From the NCBI GenBank assembly GCA_902362715.1, contig CABIXN010000003.1, positions 1,306 through 65,305 on the forward strand: a DNA stretch of 64,000 nucleotides, in the 5' to 3' direction. The notes below the pieces were generated by a model. That model was given only the letters and a program-made list of their open reading frames with translations. It was not told where the DNA came from and made no database searches. Within the stretch, counting starts at the first letter, position 1, and each line of letters opens with the position of its first letter. Below, in pieces: positions 35,488-43,963 of this stretch. Source of the DNA: Lachnospiraceae bacterium (GTDB lineage Bacteria > Bacillota > Clostridia > Lachnospirales > Lachnospiraceae). Both the position numbers and the translations under genes were made by a program.

Positions 35488-35524
35488 AAAAACCAGATTC
35501 GGTGAAAACCGGATCTGGTTTTTT
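35488..35524 (+). terminator. terminator of the toxin-antitoxin operon (copy 2 of a duplicated terminator)
   Basis: AAAACCAGATTCGG/CCGGATCTGGTTTTTT, differing from 34677-34710 only in the loop. Confidence 0.9.
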
Positions 35525-35622
35525 GCTGCGCAGGGTAAAACCTTTCTGTTTCTTGTACAGATTTAGAGCAATGTGTGAGATTTATAGCAAAGCTGTATCT
35601 GGCTAATGGAGAAATTAATAAA

Positions 35623-35639
35623 GAATATGTTTGTATACA
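35623..35639. promoter_or_regulatory. putative GntR-type operator, copy 1
   Basis: GAATATGTTTGTATACA contains the perfect palindrome TGTATACA and matches 40802-40818 at 15 of 17 positions. FCD-type GntR regulators often bind such sites. Confidence 0.6.
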
Positions 35640-35767
35640 CCAGTATTTTACTGCAATGAAATGTATATAAATGAATAGTTCCCCATATGATTCTTGTTAA
35701 ATTATAATATACACAACAAAACAAAGCGCTTGGGTTTTATTAAAATATTAACAGGAGGAAGATTTGT

Positions 35768-37006
35768 ATGGAAAATTGTACCACAGAAAAAACAGGTTTC
35801 AGATATCTGATGGCAGCCATTGGACCGGGGATGATTTTGGCAGCTACAAGTATAGGGCCGGGCTCTATTGTATCTTTTACAAATGCCGGCGCCGGTTTTG
35901 GCTATACGTTATGCTGGTGGATTGTAATTATTCTTGTTTTCAGGGCAATTTTTACCTTTGCCATGAATAAATATACCGTCGTAACCGGAAAGCCTGTTAT
36001 GGTGGGAATTCGTGAAAAATATGGAGCAGTGTGGGCAATTCTGGCGGGAGTTTTTGCATTTATTGGACAGTGTGTCTATGGAATCGGCAATGTAATTGGA
36101 GTCGGCCTGGCGTTTTTGATTTTATTCCCGTTTATTCCATTAAAAGCGGGAGCTGTGATTGGGGTTGTAATCTGCATACTTTTATATTTTATGAAAGGTC
36201 TGTACCAGAAAGTAGAAGTATTCATGAAAGTGCTGGTTGTTATTATGGTAGTTATTTTTGCTATCTCATTTTTTGCCACTCTGGGGATTGAATACGACGG
36301 AACTGTTTCACATCATTTGTTTGGGATACCTGCAGGATCAAAGGCAATGATGCTTTCTCTGATGGGAACTACAGCATCTCTGGGAACGGTAGCTTATGGC
36401 TCTTCTCTTGTAAAAGAAAAAGGCTATAGATTGATAGATATTAAAAAAGGCGGCTTAATGGCAGATGTTGTGGGGGGTGTTCTTGTAATCGGTATTATAT
36501 CTGCAGCATGTTATTTTGTAGGAGCCAATTTATTTCCAGGTCAGCCCATTGGAACCGGTATGGATTTAGCGGTGGGGCTTTCCGGATTGCTGGGAGCATT
36601 TATCCGACCTGTGTTTGGCATTGCATTTTTATCTGCTGCTTTGTCTTCTGAGATGATGGCACCGAAGCTTGGAATTAATCTGCTGCTTCAGGCTTTGAAT
36701 AAAGAATCAGGAATGGAAAACAAAGCAGAGAATATTGTCTCGATTATAATGCTGTTGTTTGCCTTGGCAATTGTATTTGCATATGGCGGGGTACCGGCAC
36801 AGCTCCTTACCTTTGCGCAGATTGGCGGGGTGATCAACACACCGATTCTTGGCCTGATGACAATTCTGCTTCTGAACAGAAAGGATGAAATGGGAGAGCA
36901 TAAGGTATCCGTGGGATTTACATGCGGTCTGCTTGTATCCTATGGGGTAGTATTATATATGGTTGTTAATAATGTCATTACGCTGGCTGGCGGTGTGTCG
37001 GCATAG
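35768..37006 (+). CDS. Nramp-related transporter lacking the metal-binding residues
   Basis: 412 residues with about 11 transmembrane segments. The start of the fold is clearly Nramp (IGPGMILAATSIGPGSIVSF for helix 1, GFGYTLCWW next), but the DPGN metal motif reads GPGS and the helix 6 MPH motif reads SLG (GTTASLGTVAYGSS). Known Nramp metal ligands Asp, Asn and Met are thus all replaced. It probably carries something other than Mn2+/Fe2+. AGGAGG precedes the ATG, and an amidohydrolase gene follows after 76 bases, so an organic substrate is likely. Confidence 0.82.
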   Translation: MENCTTEKTGFRYLMAAIGPGMILAATSIGPGSIVSFTNAGAGFGYTLCWWIVIILVFRAIFTFAMNKYTVVTGKPVMVGIREKYGAVWAILAGVFAFIGQCVYGIGNVIGVGLAFLILFPFIPLKAGAVIGVVICILLYFMKGLYQKVEVFMKVLVVIMVVIFAISFFATLGIEYDGTVSHHLFGIPAGSKAMMLSLMGTTASLGTVAYGSSLVKEKGYRLIDIKKGGLMADVVGGVLVIGIISAACYFVGANLFPGQPIGTGMDLAVGLSGLLGAFIRPVFGIAFLSAALSSEMMAPKLGINLLLQALNKESGMENKAENIVSIIMLLFALAIVFAYGGVPAQLLTFAQIGGVINTPILGLMTILLLNRKDEMGEHKVSVGFTCGLLVSYGVVLYMVVNNVITLAGGVSA

Positions 37007-37082
37007 AACAGCTGATAAGTAAAAATGATAGAACAGATGGATTTATGCGAATAGATGCAGAGAAAATTAGGAGAGAATAAAA

Positions 37083-38474
37083 ATGTATGATTTAGTGATA
37101 GAGAACGGCCTGGTCTACCAGGATAAAAATTTCTATCCTTTGACAGTATGTGTGAAGGGCGAAAAAATTGCGGCATTAGTACAGCCAAAACAGAAAGTGG
37201 AAGCAAAAAAGATAATTGATGCATCAGGGAAACATGTGCTTCCGGGATTTATTGACCCTCATTGTCATTTAAGAGAACCGGGGCTGACCCAGAAGGAGGA
37301 CTATTATACAGGAACCTGTGCGGCCGCCCATTCTGGTATCACACTTGTTTTTCCCCAGCCAAATACAAAGCCGGTGCCGTCAGATTTTGATGCCTATATG
37401 ATGCAGGTTGATGCAGGAAAAGAGAAGGCAATTGTAGACTTCAATCCCATTGGAAGTCCGCTTGGAAATTCAGCATCTGTAAAAAAGATTGCGGAGGCGG
37501 GAACCATGTGGTTTAAGATTTTCGAGAAGGTTGCTACATATCCTTATAACACCACAGCGGGAACGTTAGATACCCACCGCATCTATGAAGCTTTTAAAGA
37601 CTGTGCAGCCAATGACAAATATTGTTCGGTACATCCGTTTGATAAATATTTTTTTGATGCGGCTGTGGAAGAAGTCAGATCTCAGGGAAAGGAAGTTAAC
37701 CTTCGCAATGTAAGGCATAAATGGTACAGTGATGAAGAAATGACAGGGGCCGCCTATCAATTGTCCTATTATGCGAAAAAGGCTGGATTAAAGTGGTATG
37801 CAATGCATTGCTGGATGCCTGGATATATTGATTTGGTACGTATGTTAAAACAAAAGGGAGAGATGACCATTGTATCTTCCTGTGAATATATGCCTGCTAT
37901 TCATGCCTCAGATGAAATCTGGGATATTGAAAATCAGAGGTTTATTTATATCAATCACGATGCAGCTCCGGATCTTGATAAAATCTGGGAAGGAATTAAT
38001 GACGGAACCATAGATATGATTGGGTCTGATCATGCGCCTTGCCGGCCGGAGGAATATAATCCTGATGATGCGCTTCATACCAGCGCCGGTTTTGCCATGC
38101 TGGATTATTACGGACATCTTCTTGTAAGTCATGTGAATGAGGGACACTATTCGCTGCAGAAGCTGGTTGAAATTTCTTCTGAAAATTGTGCCAAAACATT
38201 TGGGCTGTATCCCCGGAAGGGTTCTAATATTGTAGGAACAGATGCAGATTTTACCATTGTGGATTTGAAAAAGGAGTGGGAAATTACTAAAAACGACAGG
38301 GTCTATACAAAGACACAGACAATACCTTATGTGGGGAGAAAAGTCCATGGACAGGTGACCCAGACTGTAGTACGGGGACGGGTTGTTATGAGTGACGGAG
38401 TTGTGGACTGTGAACCGGGATATGGAAAATATATCAGATGTGAGATGACTCCCGCCTCTATAGGTGGTAAGTAA
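37083..38474 (+). CDS. dihydroorotase/allantoinase-type cyclic amidohydrolase
   Basis: 463 residues. The metal site is complete: HCHLREPG (HxH, plus the Arg that holds a substrate carboxylate in dihydroorotases), a Lys in WFKIF fit to be carboxylated, His in SVHPFD, His in YAMHCWM and Asp in IGSDHAPC. PNTKP matches the substrate-binding PNTxP. It should open a cyclic ureide such as dihydroorotate to N-carbamoyl-aspartate; allantoinase and hydantoinase are alternatives. The PyrK- and PyrD-like genes nearby favour dihydroorotate or an analogue. Confidence 0.82.
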   Translation: MYDLVIENGLVYQDKNFYPLTVCVKGEKIAALVQPKQKVEAKKIIDASGKHVLPGFIDPHCHLREPGLTQKEDYYTGTCAAAHSGITLVFPQPNTKPVPSDFDAYMMQVDAGKEKAIVDFNPIGSPLGNSASVKKIAEAGTMWFKIFEKVATYPYNTTAGTLDTHRIYEAFKDCAANDKYCSVHPFDKYFFDAAVEEVRSQGKEVNLRNVRHKWYSDEEMTGAAYQLSYYAKKAGLKWYAMHCWMPGYIDLVRMLKQKGEMTIVSSCEYMPAIHASDEIWDIENQRFIYINHDAAPDLDKIWEGINDGTIDMIGSDHAPCRPEEYNPDDALHTSAGFAMLDYYGHLLVSHVNEGHYSLQKLVEISSENCAKTFGLYPRKGSNIVGTDADFTIVDLKKEWEITKNDRVYTKTQTIPYVGRKVHGQVTQTVVRGRVVMSDGVVDCEPGYGKYIRCEMTPASIGGK

Positions 38475-38496
38475 CAAGCAGGTATCAGCGGCGGGA

Positions 38497-38510
38497 GCGA
38501 GACTTGAATA
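38497..38510. repeat. partial copy of the GCGAGACTTGAAT repeat
   Basis: GCGAGACTTGAATA matches the right arm of the hairpin repeat at 34582. It lies in the spacer between the amidohydrolase and lyase genes. Confidence 0.4.
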
Positions 38511-38548
38511 CAGTTAACGATCACTGAACCGTTTTGAGGTGAAGCAGA

Positions 38549-39874
38549 ATGGAAAAAATGTTATCGAAAATGCAGAATATACTTTCCAGAGAAGGACTTT
38601 TTACACGCTGGCTTAAGGTGGAAAAGGCGCTGGCATCCGCTCAGGCAAAGCTTGGGATAATTCCGGAACAAATGGCTGGTGAAATTGCAGATCATGCAGG
38701 AATAGAGCATCTGCAAATGGAAAAGTATGATGAAATTTATGAAAAAACAGGTCATCCCATGGTATCCGTGCTTCGGCTTTTGGAGGAAGCTATAGACGGT
38801 CCGGCAGGACAATTCATCCATTTAGGAGCCACTACACAGGATATTATAGATACGGCAATGGTTCTGGCTGTAAAAGAAACCTTAGACCTGGGGGAAAATA
38901 CTCTTGTGAATATGATAAATGCGACCTGCAAAATGGCGCGAAAATATGCGGATACACCAATGATGGGAAGGACCCATAATATGCAGGCGCTGCCTATTAC
39001 TTTTGGCTATAAGGCGGCTGTATGGGCCAGTGAATTATATCGTTGTCTGGAGCGGCTCAGAGAGAGCAGAAAGCGTGTGCTGGCACTTCAGATGTCCGGG
39101 GCAGTGGGCTCTATGGTTTCTTTTGGAAAATTTGGAGAGAAAATTCAGGAACTTATGGCAGAAGAACTGGGCCTTCAGATACCCGATATCTGCTGGCATG
39201 CATCCAGAGACCGGTATGGAGAATTTGCCGCTCAAATGGGGCTTATGGGAACCTGCCTTGGAAGGATTGCCGGAGAGATCTATTCATTGATGGGAACAGA
39301 ATACGGAGAGCTTTCTGAAGTTTGGGGGAAGGACCGTGTGGGCTCATCTACTATGCCTCATAAAGTAAATCCAACCAATACCCAGCATATTCTTGCCAAA
39401 GCATCTCATCTGCGGTATGCATCGGCAGAAATTATGGAATTTATGATGGTGGATCATGAGCGGAATATGCAGCACTTTATCGGTGAGCGGACAAAAATGG
39501 AGCAGATCTGCCTGTATACAGCTGAGATTATGGATCGAAGCTGTGAATTATTAGATACGCTGGTGGTAAATGAGGAGAATATGTTTCATAACTTAAACCG
39601 CCTTGGAGGACTGACCCAGTCAGAACATGTTATGCTGGTACTGGGAGAAAAAATCGGGAAACAGAATGCCCATAAGATAGTGGGAAACATTGCGGTAACT
39701 GCCATTTACCAGCATCAGAATTTTGCAAAAGAATTGTGCAAAGTACGAGAAGTTGCAGAGGTGTTATCCAAAGAAGAAATATATGATCTGCTGGATCCTG
39801 TGAAATATATAGGGGATTGTCCAAAATTTGCGGTCCGGACAGCCGATGAACTTTTAAGGAAACTGGAAAATTAA
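38549..39874 (+). CDS. adenylosuccinate lyase/fumarase superfamily lyase
   Basis: 441 residues with the superfamily's three conserved regions: GATTQDIIDTA, GRTHNMQALPITFG and the mobile signature loop GSSTMPHKVNP (about residues 266-276) carrying the catalytic Ser. It resembles PurB and 3-carboxymuconate cycloisomerase-like members. Such enzymes release fumarate from C-N or C-O succinyl compounds. Next to a dihydroorotase-like gene, elimination of urea or ammonia from N-carbamoyl-aspartate or aspartate is an attractive inference; it is unlikely to be the purine PurB because of context. Confidence 0.85.
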   Translation: MEKMLSKMQNILSREGLFTRWLKVEKALASAQAKLGIIPEQMAGEIADHAGIEHLQMEKYDEIYEKTGHPMVSVLRLLEEAIDGPAGQFIHLGATTQDIIDTAMVLAVKETLDLGENTLVNMINATCKMARKYADTPMMGRTHNMQALPITFGYKAAVWASELYRCLERLRESRKRVLALQMSGAVGSMVSFGKFGEKIQELMAEELGLQIPDICWHASRDRYGEFAAQMGLMGTCLGRIAGEIYSLMGTEYGELSEVWGKDRVGSSTMPHKVNPTNTQHILAKASHLRYASAEIMEFMMVDHERNMQHFIGERTKMEQICLYTAEIMDRSCELLDTLVVNEENMFHNLNRLGGLTQSEHVMLVLGEKIGKQNAHKIVGNIAVTAIYQHQNFAKELCKVREVAEVLSKEEIYDLLDPVKYIGDCPKFAVRTADELLRKLEN

Positions 39875-39891
39875 AAAATAATTGCTGCCAA

Positions 39892-39932
39892 AAGGCTGTT
39901 GCTGAATCTGAAGGGGATCCGGCAGCAGCCTT
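39892..39932. terminator. terminator between convergent genes
   Basis: AAGGCTGTTGCTG pairs with CGGCAGCAGCCTT, followed by ATACAATTTTAT. Confidence 0.75.
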
Positions 39933-39960
39933 ATACAATTTTATCAAATTTTTATTTGAC

Positions 39961-40653
39961 TCAGTGGGAATTTTTATCATAAAGGGAATGACTGATCAGC
40001 ATATTCATATATTTATTTACCTTATCCTTGTTATTGATTTTATAATTTGAAATATATTCTTTATCGTTTTCAATTATGGCGGTCAGTAAATCCCTGTGGG
40101 CTCTGGCATAGTTAGCGTCGTAACTGTAAAGAAGAATGTTATTGGCAATGGTTCGCTCCCGAAATTCCAGCCGGCCTGTGATTCTTATTAACTCAGTGTT
40201 GCCTGTTGCCCGGATTAATAGAGCGTGGAATTCAAGATTATTTTCAAACTGTTCTTTGGGATCTGTCAGCAGACATCCTTTTTTGATGTTGGCTTCTAAC
40301 TGCATCAGGATGCTCCGGGGAATCCGTCCTTCTAGAAGGTCAATGGCAAGAGCCCGGAGCCATTCTAGAACCTCTAAAGTATCCAGACATTCGTCCAGTT
40401 CAAACTGCCGTACGATAGAGCCTCTCTGAGCATCAGATGTGATAAAGCCCTCATATTCCAGCCGTTTAACAGCTTCTCTTACAGGGGTGCGGCTTACCTG
40501 AAATAAATCAGCCAGATCCTCTTCTTTCAGGCGGTACCCAGGTGGAACGATACCGTGTGCAATGCCCTCTCTTAATGTAGAGTAAAGCAGATCTCCGATC
40601 TGTTTTTTGTCACCCATTGTTTTCTTTATATCTAATAATTTTTCCAGCATCAT
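39961..40653 (-). CDS. GntR family regulator, FadR/FCD type
   Basis: 230 residues: winged HTH at residues 20-85 (YSTLREGIAHGIVPPGYRLK, VSRTPVREAVKRLEYEGFI) and an all-helical FCD ligand domain with metal-site histidines (NLEFHALLIRATGN, RAHRDLLTAI). FCD regulators sense carboxylates, usually as repressors. AAAGGAA precedes the ATG. It is divergent from pyrK-like 40995 and convergent with the lyase gene; a shared 17-bp element before both units is its probable site. Confidence 0.9.
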   Translation of the reverse strand: MMLEKLLDIKKTMGDKKQIGDLLYSTLREGIAHGIVPPGYRLKEEDLADLFQVSRTPVREAVKRLEYEGFITSDAQRGSIVRQFELDECLDTLEVLEWLRALAIDLLEGRIPRSILMQLEANIKKGCLLTDPKEQFENNLEFHALLIRATGNTELIRITGRLEFRERTIANNILLYSYDANYARAHRDLLTAIIENDKEYISNYKINNKDKVNKYMNMLISHSLYDKNSH

Positions 40654-40994
40654 TCCATGTTTCCTTTCCGAGCCTGTTCTTTCCTGCTTTTAAAGATATA
40701 GCGTAAAATGTAAAACCAATTTTATATATTGTATCAAGTACCGTCTTTAAATTCAATCGGAGAGGGCTGGGAATGAGGGAAAAAGGGTACCTGCAGACAA
40801 TGAATATTTCTGTATACAGGAGGATACATTCAGAAACGAAATAATAAATATGTGTAGCTTGAAAGAAGAGGTCAGGGCAATATAATGAAGACAGATACCG
40901 GGATATGATAGGGGTAAAGAATCCCAAATAAAACAAAAAACAGCCGGTAATAAAAATAGCAGAGAATAAAGACAACAGGTGAAGGAGGAAAGAT
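40654..40994 (+). other. divergent intergenic region
   Basis: 341 bases between the GntR gene and the PyrK-like gene with no supported open frame. It holds the putative operator at 40802-40818 and a ribosome binding site GAAGGAGGAA at 40982. I cannot point to convincing -35/-10 boxes. Confidence 0.55.
40802..40818. promoter_or_regulatory. putative GntR-type operator, copy 2
   Basis: GAATATTTCTGTATACA, part of the 10-bp palindrome CTGTATACAG, matches 35623-35639. It lies between the divergent GntR and PyrK-like genes. Confidence 0.6.
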
Positions 40995-41759
40995 ATGAGT
41001 GCAAAAAGATGTCTGGCATCTGTGTATGAACAACAGGAGCTTGTGCCAGGGATTTTCAGTATGTGGATGTTGTGTAAAGAAATTTCAGATGAGGCGGGCC
41101 CTGGCCAGTTTTTAATTTTATATTGCCAGGACCAGAGCAGAAAACTGGGAAGACCCATCAGTATATGCGAAATTGACAGAGAAAATGGAAGAATCAGAAT
41201 TGTATACCGTGTGGCGGGAAAAGGAACGGAGGAATTTTCAAAACTGAAATGCAAAGATGTTATTACAGTGCTTGGACCTTTGGGAAACGGTTATGACATA
41301 CTTCCGGGGCGGGCGCTGCTGACAGCGGGAGGTATCGGCATTCCACCTATGCTTGAACTGGCAAAACAGCTGCCGGGGGAAGTGACTGTGGCGCTTGGAT
41401 ATCGTGACGGCAGCATGTTCTTAAAAGAGGAATTTGAAAAATATGCAAAGGTTGTAGTTGCTACAGAGGATGGTTCCTTTGGAACAAGGGGAACTGTTTT
41501 AGATGCAATACAAACAGAAGGGATTACAGGAGATTTTATCTGCGCCTGCGGTCCAAAACAGATGCTTTTTGCTTTGCAGCGTTATGCTGCCAAGAAAGAG
41601 ATTAGTGCTTTTTTGTCTCTGGAAGAAAAGATGGCATGCGGAATCGGTATCTGTCTGGGCTGTGCGGTTCCTGTTCGTATCGGGGATGGTTTTACATATA
41701 AACGCGTGTGTAAGGATGGGCCTGTTTTTAACAGTAAGGAGATCATATTTGATGAATAA
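40995..41759 (+). CDS. dihydroorotate dehydrogenase electron transfer subunit (PyrK-like)
   Basis: 254 residues of the ferredoxin-NADP reductase fold: flavin-binding GRPISICEID near residue 55, NAD-binding LLTAGGIGIPPMLELA near 115, and a [2Fe-2S] site CGIGICLGCAVPV plus a later Cys (VCKDGPVF, about 214-240). It carries electrons between NAD(H) and the PyrD-type FMN subunit. The pyrD-like ATG overlaps its last codons by eight bases. Because of the catabolic setting it may run in the orotate-reducing direction. Confidence 0.9.
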   Translation: MSAKRCLASVYEQQELVPGIFSMWMLCKEISDEAGPGQFLILYCQDQSRKLGRPISICEIDRENGRIRIVYRVAGKGTEEFSKLKCKDVITVLGPLGNGYDILPGRALLTAGGIGIPPMLELAKQLPGEVTVALGYRDGSMFLKEEFEKYAKVVVATEDGSFGTRGTVLDAIQTEGITGDFICACGPKQMLFALQRYAAKKEISAFLSLEEKMACGIGICLGCAVPVRIGDGFTYKRVCKDGPVFNSKEIIFDE

Positions 41760-42681
41760 AGAAGTTTTGTTAGGAAAGATAAAGTTAAAGAATCCGGTAT
41801 TGTGTGCATCAGGCTGCGCAGCCCATGGATATGAGTTAGAGCCGTATACGGATATCAGTAAAATTGCGGCATTTTCCATGAAAACGGTAACCTCTGAACC
41901 AAGAATTGGGAATAAGCCCCCAAGAATCTGTGAAGTAGATAACGGGATGCTCACATCCATTGGCCTGCAGAATCCGGGGATCGAAGTTTTTATAAAAGAG
42001 CATCTGCCGCAGATTAAAAAAACCTGCCGGCCGGATCAGATTATAATAAGCATTGGCGGAAATGAAATCAGAGATTATACAGCTGTGGCAGAAAAAATTG
42101 CACAAAGCTGCGGGGAACATGAAATCGCAGCTGTAGAGGTAAATGGAGCGTGTCCCAATGTTGCTCATGGGGGCGGAGTGATGAGCGCTTTGCCAGAAAC
42201 CATGTATCAGGTTGTGAAGGCAGTCAAAGATGTAGTTTCCGTTTCTGTTATTGGAAAAATGAACACAAATTTTTCCTGTTATTGCGATGTGGCAAAAGCG
42301 ATTCAGGAGGCAGGCGCTGAGGCAGTCTATCTGGTCAGCACTCCTATGGGAATGCATATTGATATTAAAAGCAGAAAACCCGCTGTGGGGAATATCAAAG
42401 CTCCGGTATCCGGTCCTGCCATTCTCCCCCAGTCAGTGTTGAAAACCTGGGACGTTTACCAGGCGGTGGACATTCCTGTGATTGCCAGTGGAGGAATCTA
42501 TACCTGGGAGGCCGCGATAGAAATGATGATGGCAGGGGCATCGGCGGTTGGAATTGGCAGTGCTTTGTTTATCAACCCCGATACAGCAGCCAGGATATTG
42601 GACGGAATGATTCAATATTGTGAGCAGAATCAGATAGAGTCATTTTCGGAACTGGTGGGATGCGCTCATGGGAGGGATTGA
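41752..42681 (+). CDS. dihydroorotate dehydrogenase catalytic subunit (PyrD type 1B-like)
   Basis: 309 residues from ATG 41752. The FMN barrel shows LKNPVLCASGCAAHGYEL at the start, the SIGLQNPG substrate loop, the active-site Cys in VNGACPNVAHGG (type 1B enzymes use Cys as base), and the phosphate-binding IPVIASGGIYTWEAAIEMMMAGASAVGIGSAL. It oxidises dihydroorotate or reduces orotate with PyrK and NAD(H). The usual pyr biosynthetic neighbours (pyrF, pyrE, pyrB) are absent, which argues for a catabolic or substrate-shifted copy. Confidence 0.9.
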   Translation: MNKEVLLGKIKLKNPVLCASGCAAHGYELEPYTDISKIAAFSMKTVTSEPRIGNKPPRICEVDNGMLTSIGLQNPGIEVFIKEHLPQIKKTCRPDQIIISIGGNEIRDYTAVAEKIAQSCGEHEIAAVEVNGACPNVAHGGGVMSALPETMYQVVKAVKDVVSVSVIGKMNTNFSCYCDVAKAIQEAGAEAVYLVSTPMGMHIDIKSRKPAVGNIKAPVSGPAILPQSVLKTWDVYQAVDIPVIASGGIYTWEAAIEMMMAGASAVGIGSALFINPDTAARILDGMIQYCEQNQIESFSELVGCAHGRD

Positions 42682-42682
42682 T

Positions 42683-43867
42683 ATGAATCTGAAAAGAGCC
42701 GCATTGGAGCGGCATTATAAATTAAAGGGAAAGATTGAGGTGGTTTCACGGGCAAAGATCGAATCAGTGGAAGATCTGGCTGTTTTATATACGCCGGGAG
42801 TGGCACAGCCCTGCCTTGAGATTCAAAAAGATATCAGGAAAAGCTTTGATTTTACAAGGAGAAATAATCTGGTAGCTGTTATTACAGATGGGACAGCGGT
42901 GCTTGGCCTGGGAGACATCGGACCGGAAGCGGGGATGCCTGTGATGGAAGGAAAGTGTCTGTTATTTAAGGAGCTTGGAAATGTTGATGCGTTTCCGTTG
43001 TGTATCCAGTCCAGGGATCCAGAAACAATTGTGGAAACCATTGTCCAGATAGCAGGAAGTTTTGGGGGAATTAACCTTGAGGATATATCCGCACCCCGAT
43101 GCTTTGAGATTGAGGAAAAATTAAAAAAACGACTGAACATCCCAGTATTCCATGATGATCAGCATGGAACGGCGGTGGTTGTTCTTGCCGGTATCATAAA
43201 TGCATTAAAGCTGACAGGAAAAGAGAAACACGCCTGCAGGGTAGTGATAAACGGGGCGGGCTCTGCAGGGATTGCAACAGCAAAGCTGCTGCATGGTTTT
43301 GGGTTTGAAAATATTATTGTGTGCGATATCAGAGGCATCATAGCCAGAGATGACAAATCTTTAAACCAGGCGCAGATGGAAATAGCTGGGATAACCAATC
43401 ACAGATTGCGGCATGGCTCTTTGGCAGATGCATTAGATGGTGCGGATATTTTTGTGGGAGTTTCAGCGCCGGGGGTTGTGACAGCGGATATGATAAGGCG
43501 GATGAATCAGGGAGCTATCGTGTTTGCTATGGCAAATCCGGTTCCGGAAATCATGCCGGATCTTGCAAAAGCAGCAGGTGCGGCGGTAGTTGGAACCGGA
43601 AGAAGCGATTTCCCCAATCAGATTAATAATGTCTTAGCTTTTCCGGGAATTTTCAGGGGAGCCTTAGATGTGGGGGCAGGGGAAATTAATGAGGAGATGA
43701 AACTGGCGGCGGCTCTGGCGATTGCGGATACGGTTTCAAAAGAAGAATTAACAGCAGATCATATTGTGCCGGAACTTTTGGATCCCAGGGTTTTAAAGAA
43801 TGTTTCAAAGGCTGTCAGAGAGGCTGCCATTAAGACTGGTGCGGCGGGCGTCAGGAAAGAAGTGTAA
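42683..43867 (+). CDS. NAD(P)-dependent malic enzyme
   Basis: 394 residues from the ATG after GGGAGGG. Family blocks are LYTPGVAQPC, VITDGTAVLGLGDIGPEAGMPVMEGK (malate site), FHDDQHGTAVV (metal acids) and GAGSAGIATAKLL (dinucleotide site). It oxidatively decarboxylates malate to pyruvate. The length matches the short bacterial form without a PTA domain. It overlaps closely with the PyrD-like stop and completes a possible route from fumarate/malate to pyruvate; a fumarase is not in the window. Confidence 0.93.
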   Translation: MNLKRAALERHYKLKGKIEVVSRAKIESVEDLAVLYTPGVAQPCLEIQKDIRKSFDFTRRNNLVAVITDGTAVLGLGDIGPEAGMPVMEGKCLLFKELGNVDAFPLCIQSRDPETIVETIVQIAGSFGGINLEDISAPRCFEIEEKLKKRLNIPVFHDDQHGTAVVVLAGIINALKLTGKEKHACRVVINGAGSAGIATAKLLHGFGFENIIVCDIRGIIARDDKSLNQAQMEIAGITNHRLRHGSLADALDGADIFVGVSAPGVVTADMIRRMNQGAIVFAMANPVPEIMPDLAKAAGAAVVGTGRSDFPNQINNVLAFPGIFRGALDVGAGEINEEMKLAAALAIADTVSKEELTADHIVPELLDPRVLKNVSKAVREAAIKTGAAGVRKEV

Positions 43868-43963
43868 AAAAATGAAGTCATCGCTCATATTGTGCAGGAT
43901 TTGTAAATTCCACAGAGTTTCTGTATAATAATCTAAAATGTCAAAGGAAAGCGAAACAGACAA

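Larger units (their letters stand above)
35447..35767 (+). other. intergenic region before the Nramp-like gene
   Basis: No gene in these 321 bases. It has the second terminator copy (35488-35524), a 17-bp putative GntR operator (35623-35639), an AT-rich candidate -10 (TATAAT near 35703) and the palindrome CAAGCGCTTG-like AAAGCGCTTGG near 35723 that could be a catabolite-type site. Confidence 0.6.
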
